A DNA stretch of 64,000 nt from Silurus meridionalis. Its lineage: Eukaryota; Chordata; Actinopteri; Siluriformes; Siluridae. Shown here piece after piece: positions 26,401-37,094 of this stretch. The translations under genes and the position numbers were made by a program. Every line of letters starts with the position of its first letter. Within the stretch, counting starts at the first letter, position 1. The notes below the pieces were generated by a model. The model made no database searches. It worked only from the letters and a program-made list of their open reading frames with translations, and was not told where the DNA came from. The stretch is from contig NC_060885.1 in the NCBI RefSeq assembly GCF_014805685.1, positions 7,953,132 through 8,017,131 on the forward strand. The letters run 5' to 3'.

Positions 26401-27969
26401 ATTGGCAGCATTTGGCCCAAACTTAGTCAGATGGTTCCTTAGACAATTCCTGATCAACGTGCCAGATTTCACAATTTTTCACTAGAAAGTTCTATAGGCT
26501 GAAGTCCTAACTAGAAGAAGAAAACGAGGAAGAAAAATGTTATTTGCAAGCGTCATTTTCAGGGGCCAAGCAAACAAATTCAGAAAGCTGTAAATTAAAA
26601 GACATGCAACAAATGTAGCCTAATCAATCACAGGACAAAGAGTTTAAGCGTGATTTGTACTTTCACTCATGATTTTGACCATGAAAGTGGTGAAAATTTT
26701 CTGATTATAAGATGAAAGGTCTAAATAAACAAATGGACAGAAGGGTGTCAAGATGATGTGTGCCAAATCAGTTGAAGATTGGACAAAATCTGAAGTAGGC
26801 AAGAAATTTGCTCTGGCCGCTATAGTGCCAAGCTTTCACACAGTCTGTTATAGAACACAGCCAGGATTTAATTGGGTTCTCCTACAGAGTGATATAATAA
26901 TCTCAAAATACTGCAAGAAAAAAAATCACCTTCTCAACATTAGGTTATTTATAACTCATATTTTTACTAGAGAACTAGCAGAGATTGATTTACTTTTAAA
27001 TCAGACCGAATCCAATCCAAGCATATGGGTATGAGTGAAGGGCCAAGTCCCAAAGCTCAAGCAGCTCTCAGGCAAGTCCTTGAACTCACACCAATCTCAG
27101 CACTGACACACAACCCTAACTGCGCACAGACTCCAAAAAATAGTGAGTTGAGCAAAGAATAAACAAAATTGGAGATATTGCTCCAATGCGAAACCTTTGC
27201 TTTGGATAATAAAACTGGTGAGCATACATGTCAGGAAAAACATAAACGTTTGTGTCTAGATTAATTTTCGTTGATTATCCTTGTTGATGAATCCGACATA
27301 TTTTCAAATTGTTTGATTCTGGTGATCAGGTCTTTTAGGGGAAATCTGTGCATCAAGTTGTTTTTTGTCTGTTTGCTCATCGTAAACATGGACTCAATAT
27401 TAACTAACACAATATTTTAAGGTTAATATAATTTCTAACCTTAGTCAGTGTATGAAGACTGCAAATAACTTATTTGCAATAATTCACCATTAATGATAAC
27501 TTCCGTAAATGGAACACAACCCATACGACTCGTCTGACCTCGGCCTAAGAATCCAAACACCTCTAAGCACTTCTCCGGGTTCTGAGCAAACTCTTATAAT
27601 TAGATTTTATATTCATTTAATCCAGCATTGTGGTACAAAACGCTTGCATGCAGTTCAGGTGTGGCTCAGCCGATTAGACACGACTTCTAAATGGCCTGCC
27701 AAAGGAAAGAAAATAATGTATGGGTCTTTCAGAGAAAGATCTTGTCGATGAATTTAGACTGAAGCAAGTGAAGTAGGTTTATAAGCAGAGGCAATAGACA
27801 AATAATGACTCCAGTGACAAGCTCCGTCCATCACTGTTGGCATTAATAAGGCGTGCTGGAGGGTTAATGTAGGGAGATTAAAAAAAATTTCAGCATTTCG
27901 ATGTCCAATAAGAGACACACCATGTGTTTTTTTTCACAAATCGAACCTTTGATCCGAATGTAGTACATA
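23440..27969. other. npnt intron 1, no coding feature seen
   Basis: About 4.5 kb of non-coding sequence. The segment 25480-25660 contains several ATG-rich, homeodomain/POU-like AT motifs (tttaatatgcataaagtcat, atgattta) in otherwise mixed-composition sequence and is the best candidate in this intron for a conserved enhancer. No transposon ends or coding exon were identified. Confidence 0.4.
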
Positions 27970-27970
27970 A

Positions 27971-28178
27971 ACTGACCAGGCATAACATTATGCCCACCTG
28001 TCTAATATTGGGTTGGTTGAGCATTAACAGCATGGGCTATTGCAATTTGAGCTACAGGAGCTCATCTGTTGGATTGAACTACACGGGCCAGCCTTCGCTC
28101 TCCATGTGCATCATTGAGCTTTGGCCACCCATAACCCTGTCGCCGGTTCACCACTGTTCCTTTCTACCACTTTTGGTA
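27971..28178 (-). mobile_element. Older Tc1-like element, left part (interrupted)
   Basis: It starts with ctgaccaggcataacattat and continues with sequence whose complement resembles degenerate transposase-coding DNA of the family also present at 56640-57325 (shared agctcctgtagctcaaattg and related blocks). It stops abruptly at the TA of a younger insertion, and its continuation resumes at 29435. Confidence 0.7.
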
Positions 28179-29297
28179 CAGTGGGGGACATTATTATTTG
28201 ATCCTCTGCTGATTTTGTAAATGTACCCAATTATAAAGAAATGAACAGATTAAAGTTATTGTTATTATAAATTAATTTGTATTTGATCAAGCGAAATAAG
28301 TATTTGATTCCAAACCAACCAGTCACAGTTATGCCTCCAACACACCCAAATTAGTCCTGTCCCTTTAGGAAAGAACTCCTAATATCAACTCGTTATGTGT
28401 ATAAAGGACACCAGTCACAGAATCAACCTCTTCAATTCAAAGGACTTCAGGGACAAGATTGTAGACCTGCACAAGGCTGGAATGGGCTACAAGACCATCA
28501 GCTTGCTGCCTTGGCAGTATGTTTTTAGCCACAGTGATGCTGAAAGACCCGTCCATGACCCATCTTTATTGTTTTGGCTGAGGCTAGAAGGTTCTGATTC
28601 AAGATTCTACAGTGCATGACCCAGTTCATGTGGTGACGTCTTCCTGTACCCTTAGCAGATAAACAGGCCAAAAGCGAGTCGAGTTGATTCTAAAGAGCTC
28701 GATTTTGGTCTCATCTGACCACATCACATTCTCCCAAGCCTTCTCTGAATCATTTAGGTGTTTGTCAGCAAACGTCAGATGGGCCTGTTCATGGTGTTCG
28801 TTTGTGTTTTACCAATGTTTTTCTTGGTGACTGTGGTCTCAGCTCCCTTGAGATCATTAACAAGCTCCTGTAATCCTGGGCTTATCCCTCACTTTTTTCA
28901 AAATCATCCCTACCCCATGAGGTGAGATTTTGGATAGAATCCAGAGCGAGGGCGATTGACTTTCTTGTATTTTTTCCATTTTTGAATTATCATGCCAACA
29001 ATGGTCTCTTTCTCACCAAGCTTCTTGCTGATGGTCTTGTAGCCCATACCAGCCTTGTGCAGGTCTACAATCTCGTCCCTGATGTCCTTTGACAGCTCTT
29101 TGGTTTGTCCATGGTGGTGGAGAGGTTTGAATGGAAAATGTTGATTCTGTGACTGGTGCCTTTTATACACATAATGAGTTGATATTAGGAGACTTTACTT
29201 AAAGGGACAGGATTAATTTGGGTGTGTGGGAGTCAGAATTCTTGCTGTTTGGGGGATTTAATACTTACTTCAAATAATTTATTGGATCAGACGGAAA

Positions 29298-29371
<74 letters not shown>

Positions 29372-29434
29372 AAATAAAAATCAGATTTTTATTATATTCT
29401 TTTTCTTTCGTTATCAAATAATTATTTCCCACTG
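28179..29434 (-). mobile_element. Palindromic Tc1-like derivative nested in an older element
   Basis: The ends cagtgggggacattattatt and aaataattatttcccactg are inverted repeats flanked by TA on both sides. The right arm carries the minus-strand start of a transposase ([20 protein letters not shown], helix-turn-helix region, near 29080). The middle holds a degraded catalytic-domain segment near 28650-28750. The left arm holds an inverted plus-strand copy of the same N-terminal region ([15 protein letters not shown] near 28460), not the C-terminus that should be there. The element thus appears to have lost its 3' half and gained an inverted copy of its own 5' end. A (TA)n array lies inside the right arm. 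Confidence 0.8.
29303..29366. repeat. (TA)n microsatellite inside the Tc1 derivative
   Basis: About 31 TA units within the right arm of the Tc1 derivative, close to its terminus. Confidence 0.96.
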
Positions 29435-29470
29435 TAGATAATGACCACTGCAGACCGAGAACACCTAAGC
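29435..29470 (-). mobile_element. Older Tc1-like element, right part
   Basis: After the TA duplication the sequence continues gataatgaccactgcagacc, the expected continuation of the family interrupted at 28178. The related copy near 56660-56720 contains the complementary stretch uninterrupted (cagctcttttggggtgttcc and following). Confidence 0.65.
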
Positions 29471-30898
29471 TATGACTTCCCATTCACCTGAGTGTTTATT
29501 ACCACTTTATTCTCAGGGTGCACCTGAAAAATGGTACTATCTGGAACACGTAATGTTAAACACGGATGTTGTAGGGTTCTTTGTGGAACCATTAAGAGTA
29601 AATCCAGAAAGAGTGGCAGCTGAAGAACCCTGATAAAATGAAAGTTGAATTTCTTTGAATAAGGGTTTACAGCTCCAGTGAACAATTCTGTTTGGTCTTC
29701 AAAAGGAAAACACTCAGTTGTAAGTTTTTATGTGAGACCTTCATAAGCGCTCTAAAAGAAACAACCGAGAAATCCTAATGGTTCCAAATTTACTGTAAGT
29801 TGACCTGACGGCTAAAAGTAAGGTAAGAAGTTTCAAAACCAAATTCAAGATTTAAAACCATTCCACACTTTAACGATTCTTGAAAGAATAAGGGTACTTT
29901 TGCCCACGTCACTTCCTTAAGTGCTTCTAATTGGAACATTGTCTTATAGAAAAACACTTCCATGATTCTCCTAGACAACTGAGGGCACTTAAAAGTATCC
30001 CGCTTGAATTGTTTTTTCAGAGCGCTTCCTTCGTGCAGGCCATGACAATAGAGTGTGATTATAGAGTGTGATTATCAATCCCTAGCCGACTGTTCTCATG
30101 TTACAAATCAGGTCACATTAACATCTGGCAAATACCGCAAAGAAGTGTATAATCATGTGGACAGAGGAATTGATTGAAAGTCTTATGGTGGCTGTGCTTG
30201 CATTAAAATCCAGCATCCCATTGGTTATAAATATTTCCACAAATCCCGCACCACTCCTCATTCTCCTCACAAATAAATTGAGGTAAAATTAGACTGAAAA
30301 GCTGAGATAATGAGTCAATGATTGCCCAATTTTTTTTTTCCAGAGCCTAAAATAGAAGATTTCTCCTTTTACAGTGCGCTTGGGTGGCCAAGTTTTTACT
30401 GTATACAGTTTGATGAATTCACAGTGCTATCCAGTACACCGGTGTCTCGCACTGGGTATCATTTTAGTGCTTCCTTGCTTCAGCACACCCAGCTGAACTT
30501 CTTAATGACCTGATGAGTTGGGTCAGGTGTGTTAGAGCAGGGGAAATCCAGCAGCAGGACCTACAGGAAACCAAGCTGTAAGAGGAGACCGCAGCATGCA
30601 GAACCACATGCCCAGAGAAAGTTAAGCTTAGGTGTATTAATAAAACAGTATGATGCAATGGCTTGAAACAGACTTTTTTATATATTAAAAAAAAAAGCCC
30701 TCACTGGGTAAATGTAGCTGTCACGGGTGCCTAAAGCGAAGTTGTGATCCATAAATAGGACTCATTAATTTCAGTTCAACCCAAAGCGCAGAGCGCGTTA
30801 TTGCATGGGAAGAATTTGACCTGCAATAATCTTGAGATCAGGGTTAGGTTCACGTGAGGCTCAGGGTGATCTCTGGAGGGTTGGCATGCATGCATGCA

Positions 30899-30902
<4 letters not shown>
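29471..30902. other. npnt intron 1, no coding feature seen
   Basis: Non-coding. A 13-bp tandem pair (atagagtgtgatt) lies near 30046-30073. The stretch 29520-29720 has ggttcttTgtggaacc-type palindromic pieces that resemble a decayed small inverted-repeat element, but I cannot define its ends. Confidence 0.4.

Positions 30903-30934
<32 letters not shown>
30903..30934. repeat. (TG)n microsatellite preceded by (GCAT)n
   Basis: About 16 TG units directly after four to five GCAT units (30885-30900). A second small gcatgcatgcat cluster lies near 31160. Confidence 0.94.
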
Positions 30935-30935
<1 letters not shown>

Positions 30936-31425
30936 TTTGCAGTGCGCCTCCTCGCATAGTTCAGCATTTCATGTTAGGACATGAAGCCCAAAGCAGGCAA
31001 CCCGGCGCGCGCTTTCGGTCTTATCTTTCAGCCAGAAGGAAACACTTCCCTCACACTTGCACTCTAATCGGGCATTCCTTAGCTGTCCTTTTATGCGTTA
31101 TAATACAGTATAGCCTGAACATAACGCACAGCATTGCCTTAATTACCTGAGTTAAGGATTGCATGCATGCATTTTAAGATAAATGTAATTGTCGGGTTAT
31201 TTTGCGTGGATGCCAATTAAGAGCGCAGCAGTTGTAACACATTGCAATGCATCAGTTTATTTGTGAATGGATACATCATCATCTCCATGATCCACCATAA
31301 CCCATAAAATCCACAAACTGTGCGCTTCATTCGGTCATCTAACCCTTTGCATGCTACAGATATTTTTTTTTATATATATGGAAATGGATAATACTGTGCG
31401 CAAAAACCAAAATCTCTGTGCTTAC

Positions 31426-31490
31426 CTTCCATCAAACTCTGCGCTCACACCGATCCAGAAAATCCACAACGCGATCAACTTTATCAACAT
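31426..31490 (-). CDS. npnt: Nephronectin exon 1 (start codon and signal peptide)
   Basis: Minus-strand ATG at 31490-31488 opens a 21-codon segment, MLIKLIALWIFWIGVSA followed by EFDG, that ends in AG before a GTAAGC donor at 31425. The hydrophobic run followed by small residues (GVSA) is a typical signal peptide, and cleavage before EFDGRW matches the mature N-terminus of nephronectin. Exon 2 supplies the last base of the Arg codon. An in-frame TAA 45 nt upstream with no ATG between it and this start supports the start choice. The coding part is only 65 bp, so automatic gene calling is likely to miss it. Confidence 0.93.
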
Positions 31491-31725
31491 TTCCGCACAA
31501 ACAAATCCAGCAACCGGCTTTGCGCTCCGGAATTACAGCAGGCTGGGAACAAACAAACAAACAAACAAACAAACAAACAAAGAAACAAAATCTGGGAGAA
31601 GTTCACAGAAGGTGCATGGGAAGAGCACAGATCTGGTTGATGTGCTAGGTGTGAAGTGATCTGCTCTGCTCTGCTCTGCTGCTGAGAAGCGGAATGCGCT
31701 CTACTGGCGCTCACAAAGCGCTGAT
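31491..31725 (-). promoter_or_regulatory. npnt: Probable npnt 5' UTR
   Basis: Sequence upstream of the npnt start codon on the minus strand. It contains a (GTTT)n tetranucleotide run (31551-31580) and repeated AGCAG/CTCTG units (31660-31683). The extent of the UTR is inferred from a TATA-like element further upstream. No transcript evidence can be drawn from sequence alone. Confidence 0.45.
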
Positions 31726-31750
31726 AGGAGATTTACCCAAGGAACCGACT

Positions 31751-31760
31751 CCTTTTAAAC
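31751..31760 (-). promoter_or_regulatory. npnt: TATA-like element upstream of npnt
   Basis: The minus strand reads GTTTAAAAGG about 260 bp upstream of the start codon. If functional it would place transcription start near 31720-31730. The surrounding sequence is not a strong CpG island. The call rests only on this motif and its position. Confidence 0.3.
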
Positions 31761-31929
31761 GACCCCCTTAGGAAACTCGATCACGGGAATCGATTCCTTA
31801 ATACAAAGAATAATTATATTTGGGGTGGATTTTTTTCCATACTGGGAAAAATCACACATTAACCATGTATAACGTGTATTAGAAGGTATAATAACTTGAT
31901 TCCTACTATGCCATGAATATATCTTAAAT

Positions 31930-32231
31930 CAGGGGTCACCAACATGGTGCCCGGGGGCACCAGGTAGCCTGCAAGGACCACATGAGTAGCCCGTGGGCCT
32001 TTTCTAAAAATAGCTGTTTCCTACTTTGTTAAATTATTGTTGATAATTTTTATGAGAAATCCTTAACACGATCAGTGTCTTTACACATATGAATATAATT
32101 AATTATTAATAATAACATATAATTAAAAGGTAAATTGAGCAAATTTGTTATTTCAGATTAAACTGGTAGCCCTTTACATTAATTGGTACCCAAGGAGTTG
32201 CTCTCAGTTTCAAAAAGGTTGGTGACCCCTG
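31930..32231. mobile_element. Small hAT-like non-autonomous element
   Basis: The termini caggggtcaccaacatgg and ccaacctttttgaaactg-type complement (forward end ggttggtgacccctg) form inverted repeats of 15 bp or more. The flanking octamers tcttaaat and tcttattc agree at five positions, a decayed 8-bp duplication at best. The interior is AT-rich without coding potential. It lies about 200 bp upstream of the inferred npnt transcription start. Confidence 0.72.
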
Positions 32232-32599
32232 TCTTATTCATTTCACAATTTAATGATGAGTCCAAGTTGGTGTTCTGTCTGATTTCTGGGCTTCCTCCAT
32301 TCTCGTTGCACCTCACCCACCCTTAACCCCCTGCCTACTCAAGCCATTATGATGACATAAAGTCATCAGACTCATTACAAGCACATGGAATGGGTGTACA
32401 AAAGTGAAATTAGTGTACATACTGTATATACAATTTTTTGAGTCACACTTCCTGTGATTTGTGCTGAGTTAAACATTTCAGTTAAATCCAATCAATTTCA
32501 AAATCTACTTACTAAATGCAAACTAAAATGACAAAAACACAGGGGAAGGAAATTTGTAGATGTGAAGTACAGGTTTAGTGCAGCAAAGCTAAAACTTTG

Positions 32600-32602
<3 letters not shown>

Positions 32603-32668
<66 letters not shown>
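32603..32668. repeat. (TA)n microsatellite
   Basis: About 33 TA units in the first tandem copy, followed by a T-rich stretch to about 32698. Confidence 0.96.
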
Positions 32669-32672
<4 letters not shown>

Positions 32673-32928
32673 TTTTTTTTTTGTTTTTTTTTTTTTTCAC
32701 CACTTGTATCTTACATGAAATGCCAAAGCAATTTGAGCTATGGGGCTGAATTTAATTTAGAAGCAATTCTTTGAATCACACTTCCTGTGATTTGTGCTGA
32801 GTTATGATTTTCTTGTCCAGCATTTCGATTAGATGATGGAATTTCTTGACTCCAATCCGTTTGATGATTGGATGTTGACTCCAATCCGTTTTAAACCTAT
32901 GGGGCTAAAGTAAATTAATGAGTGAATG

Positions 32929-32929
32929 A

Positions 32930-32989
<60 letters not shown>

Positions 32990-33010
32990 ATGAATGAATG
33001 AATAAATGAA

Positions 33011-33045
<35 letters not shown>

Positions 33046-33050
33046 ATATA
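32929..33050. repeat. Compound (AAAG)n(AATG)n(AAAT)n microsatellite
   Basis: About 15 AAAG units, a few AATG units and about 12 AAAT units form a continuous A-rich array in the second tandem copy. Confidence 0.95.
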
Positions 33051-33500
33051 TGCATTTTATTGTTACATTATTTATATATATAGTTCACCATTTAGCATCT
33101 ATTAAATACAAATTAGTAATTGCTGAAGTTTATTTTAATAATTATTTTATTTTATTACTATATTTTCTTTATTTATAAAATTAATTTTAATCCCACTTCG
33201 GGGAATTTTGAGCTGAGTTCAGCATCTCATAAATATTTCAATTAGATTATTATAGGTCTTGATGCCAATCAATTATCTGCATTTATCTGCATACTAAAAT
33301 GGTTGGAGAAAATTTAGAGATAAGGTCCAGGTTTACTGCAGCAAGTCGAACTTTAAGAGAATATAACTTTTGTTTATTTTTATAATAATTTTAATAATTT
33401 AAACATTTTCATTTACTGTGTCTTACTTGAAATACCAAGGCAATTCAAGGTATGGAGCTAAAATGAATGAATGAATGAATGAAGATCTAATTGATATGCA

Positions 33501-35028
33501 TTTTATTGTTAATTTATTATATATAAAAGTTTTATTTATTTTCTAAAAAAAAAAGGTAACTGTTGCAATTGATTGCAACAACAATAATAATGATAATAAT
33601 AACGTTTTGATTTTATTACTATATTTTTATTTTCTTTATAATAATATTTAAATTTTTTGTACAGTATTTTCCTTATTTTCTACTTTTTCATATTATATCC
33701 ACTATTCATGTTGCATCCACAGAAACTCAGAGCGGTGACTGAATCGAATCAGATCTACTCCAGTTGACTCATTTGCTCGAGAGAATCGAGTCAGTAAAGT
33801 GACTCATGATGCCGACGGACAGCTGCTTTTATATCGAATACTGTATTTTAAAACTCACACTTTCACAAGAATAAGCAAAAAATAAATAAAAAATAGAACA
33901 GAAATAGGACAGAAATAGAATAGAAAAAAAGAAAATACTGCTTCTACATACTCAGACTACATTGATCCAGACTTCATGTGTAACTTTGATCATCTCGTAT
34001 GATGGTGTAAAAGAGACGTGCTAATAGCTGCACTGAGTGTTATGAGCTGCCTGCTGTCTAGGACTGTTTTTTGTAATTAAATTTGCAGACTGAATCAGTG
34101 CTGGCACATTTGTATACATTTGTGTTAATATAAATTATAACAAAAAAAAATAACACACTCACAAATAGGATTTATTGTACATTGAAAAAAGAAAATATCC
34201 CAGCATTTTATATTCATTACGAAAAAAAAGGAGCTGAATTTTTTATGAGATACACTCATGACAGCCTAGCGGGACTTCATTAAATGAAATGAATTAAATG
34301 AATGCTTAGACAACTGCAGCCTTGTTGGTAATTATATGTTAGAAGTGAGTAGATAAAGTTATTGCTGTTTAGTCCAAACATTATCCTGTACGTTTTATTT
34401 CACTCAGACTGGCTATACAAAGCTTTCCTGCTTTTCCTTTAATCTACAAAAGAATTTTCACAATTTCCTAATTTACATGTTTTAATTCGTGTTAATTAAG
34501 ATCATATTTGTGTCACATGTGCTTGTATTTTTTGCACACAGACAGTCTGGATAATACTTTTTCAGTACACTAAACAGGTCCACAATAGTCTTTAGTTCGA
34601 CAAAATATAGTTTTATAAGTGTAATATGTAAATAATAATGAAAAGCATAGACAAACTATCTATTTAGATTATTATTTATTTATTTATTTTTATATAAAAG
34701 CCTTTTATAAAGATCCTTCAAGCTCCACTGGCTTCCAGTAACGATAAGTTTAAAAATAATGAAACTGCTTTACAGTTGTGCATCACTCGAATAATATGTG
34801 GCTAGAAGTGGTCACTTTGCACTTCTAGACAGTGTAGAAAGGTGCTGAGCAACTGAGTACAGCAGCAGATGGGCTACAGTTCAATTCAATTTAATTAATT
34901 TTGATTCAATTCAATTCTTCTAGTGCTTTCAGCAATAAACATTGTCTCATGATTTTACAGAATTAAATAGATTGGAACTATTAGGTGAAGGTCTACTAGG
35001 TGAAGTAGTACTAGGTACTATTAGGTAC
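33501..35028. other. Intergenic, no gene seen; paired AP-1-like sites
   Basis: Non-coding sequence upstream of npnt. Two TGACTCA sites (33765-33771 and 33800-33806) lie 35 bp apart in a GAATCGA-rich segment about 2 kb upstream of the npnt promoter. Nothing else is supported. Confidence 0.4.
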
Positions 35029-35905
35029 TAGGTGAAGGTCGGACTGCATCAAGGATCGGCCCTGAGCCCTTTTCTGTTTGCAGTGGTGATGGACAGGTTG
35101 ATGGACGAGGTCAGACAGGAGTCTCCCCGGACTATGATGTTTGCGGATAATATTGTAATTTGTGGTGAGAGTAGGGAGCAGGTTGAGAAGAGCCTGGAGA
35201 GGTGGAGGTATGCGCTGAAGAGAAGGGGAATGAAAGTCAGTAGGAGTAAGACAGAGTACATGTGTGTGAATGAGAGGGAGGGCAGTGGAGTGATGCGGTT
35301 GCAGGGAGAAGAGGTGGAGAAGGTGGAGGAGTTCAGGTACCTGGGGGCAACAGTGCAAAGTAATTAAGAGTGTGTTAGAGAAGTGAAGAAAAGAGTGCAG
35401 GCAGGGTGGAGTGGGTGGAGAAGAGTGACAGGAGTGATTTGTGATAGTAGGGTATCTGCAAGAATGAAAGGGAAAGTTTATAGGACTGTGGTGAGACCTG
35501 TGATGTTGTATGGATTAGAGACAGTGGCATTGAGTAAAAGACAGGAGGTGGAGCTGGAGGTAGCAGAGCTGAAGATGTTAAGGTTTTCGTTGGGAGTGAC
35601 GAGTGTGGACAAGATTAGATATAAGCATGTTGGACGTTTTGGTGACAAGGTGAGGGAGGCGAGATTGAGATGGTTTGGACATGTGCAGAGGAGGGACATG
35701 GGGTATAGTGGTAGGAGAATGCTGAGGATGGAGCCACCAGGAAGGAGGAAAAGAGGAAGACCAAGGAGGAGGTTCATGGATGTGGTGAGGGAAGACATGC
35801 AGGTAGTTGGTGTGAAAGAGGCAGATGTAGAGGACAGGGTTGTATGGAGACGGATGATCCACTGTGGCGACCCCTAATGGGAACAGCCGAAAGAAGAAGA
35901 AGAAT
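35029..35905 (+). pseudogene. 5'-truncated RTE-type LINE copy
   Basis: C-terminal part of a reverse transcriptase in one frame (35032-35877), with VGLHQGSALSPFLFAVVMD (motif B), MMFADNIVICGES (motif C, second catalytic Asp changed to Asn), then the thumb region SARMKGKVYRTVVRPVMLYG and RRFMDVVREDMQVVGVKEAD. The only in-frame stop is a TAA at 35365-35367 where the larger copy at 45.7 kb has a Gly codon. The 3' end has the family terminus gcgacccctaatgggaacag followed by a short (GAA)n tail. The high similarity to the 43.2-46.3 kb copy suggests recent insertion. Confidence 0.92.
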
Positions 35906-35924
35906 AACTATACATTTGGCCATG

Positions 35925-36020
35925 TGTACTCCCTGAGATGGTATGAGGAAGAAACCTTGAGCAGAACCAGACACAAAACAGAACCCATTCTCACCAAATG
36001 ACACGAAATGCAAATTTCAT
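35925..36020 (-). repeat. Dispersed repeat block, minus orientation
   Basis: It contains actccctgagatggtatgag and gaagaaaccttgagcagaac, the complement of the core block at 39300-39370. It directly follows the RTE tail. Confidence 0.6.
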
Positions 36021-36589
36021 TATAGTTCCATCTGTGTTAAGGTTATAAACTCTTCAGTTTGTGCATTTGAATGAAAAAACTGTTCATAGTGACTACAGTT
36101 CTAACTCATTATAGCAGACTGTTTTTATTAATTACAACCCAAATCCATCTTCATGGTTCTGGAGTTTTACACTTCACAGTAATCTCAAGGATCTTTAGGC
36201 TGAAATTCTGTGACCTACTGTATTTAAGAGTCTTATCTGCAGTTATTGCGTTAGGAGGTCAATAACTGCCAATATAAAGAATTTGTATACTGACAGCTCT
36301 ATAAAAAAGAAACATGACTCTAAATGCTTGTCTTTTGCGTTAACCCTTCCAAGTTATTCAAGCCTGGCTTAAGATTCATATGTTTTTTTGGCAGTGTTCA
36401 AATTTCATGACAGGTTTTCCTTTGATATGTCTAAATGCAGTTTTTTCTTTACAAAATAGTACTTCTGCTTTCAAGTTGTAAGATGCACAGTTCCAAGGTA
36501 AGTTAATTGCTTTCCCTTTAGCAACATGTCCCAAAGTGTTTGATTTCTGTTACCCCACAGCAATCTGCCAAACATAACCCATCTATCAA
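36021..36589. other. Intergenic, no feature seen
   Basis: Unique-looking AT-rich sequence without a recognisable gene or repeat. Confidence 0.45.
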
Positions 36590-36810
36590 TATTATATGCC
36601 GCATATCCTACAAGGTCGCATGGAGCATAAAGCCTATCCCAGGGAAATCAAGGAGCAAAGGCAGGGAACAAACTGGATAGGATGGAGGTGCCAACTCATC
36701 ACAGGAACCAATCACACACACACACCAGACAATTTGGAAATGTCAGTCAACCTTCAACTCATGTCTTCAGACTGGGGGAAGAAACGGAAGTATCTGGAAG
36801 AAGCATAGAA
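36590..36810. mobile_element. Decayed SINE-like repeat (second family)
   Basis: It carries agcctatcccagggaaatca, gtgccaactcatcacaggaa and cttcagactgggggaagaaa, phrases of a common fish short repeat related to the copy at 5570-5770. No coding potential or intact termini are visible. Confidence 0.5.
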
Positions 36811-37029
36811 AAGAAGTAAGCAGAGGTAAAAAGTGGGATTCAAATTCTCAATCCAGAAGGTGTGAGGCACATACATGCATATACATACATATATATAAAA
36901 TGTTATAAGCAATGAGTTATACTTTTATTTATTTATGGTTACATTTAATATTGTGGAACAAGCAAGTAAACATGCACGGTCATCATATCAACAATAATCA
37001 GTTTTTCAATTTTATTAAAAAGTGTCTGC

Positions 37030-37032
<3 letters not shown>

Positions 37033-37091
<59 letters not shown>
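37033..37091. repeat. (TA)n microsatellite at a Tc1 insertion site
   Basis: About 29 TA units end exactly at the left terminus of a Tc1 element. A shorter TA run continues after its right terminus, so the element sits inside one TA array. Confidence 0.95.

Positions 37092-37094
<3 letters not shown>

Larger units (their letters stand above)
32440..33500. repeat. Three diverged tandem copies of a 300-400 bp segment
   Basis: The block starting near cacttcctgtgatttgtgct recurs at 32445, 32778 and, diverged, 33190. Each copy has downstream matches such as aggtttagtgcagcaaagc and aggtttactgcagcaagtc, and caatttgagctatggggct and caattcaaggtatggagct. Different microsatellites have grown inside the copies: (TA)n, (AAAG)n, (AAAT)n and (GAAT)n. 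It is non-coding and lies upstream of npnt. Confidence 0.7.

Noticed and set aside
31351..31714. Three overlapping open frames around the npnt start
   Set aside because: Antisense or out-of-phase shadows of exon 1 and the (GTTT)n repeat.
35011..35862. Minus-strand open frames of 70-115 codons over the RTE fragment
   Set aside because: Antisense shadows of the reverse-transcriptase frame.
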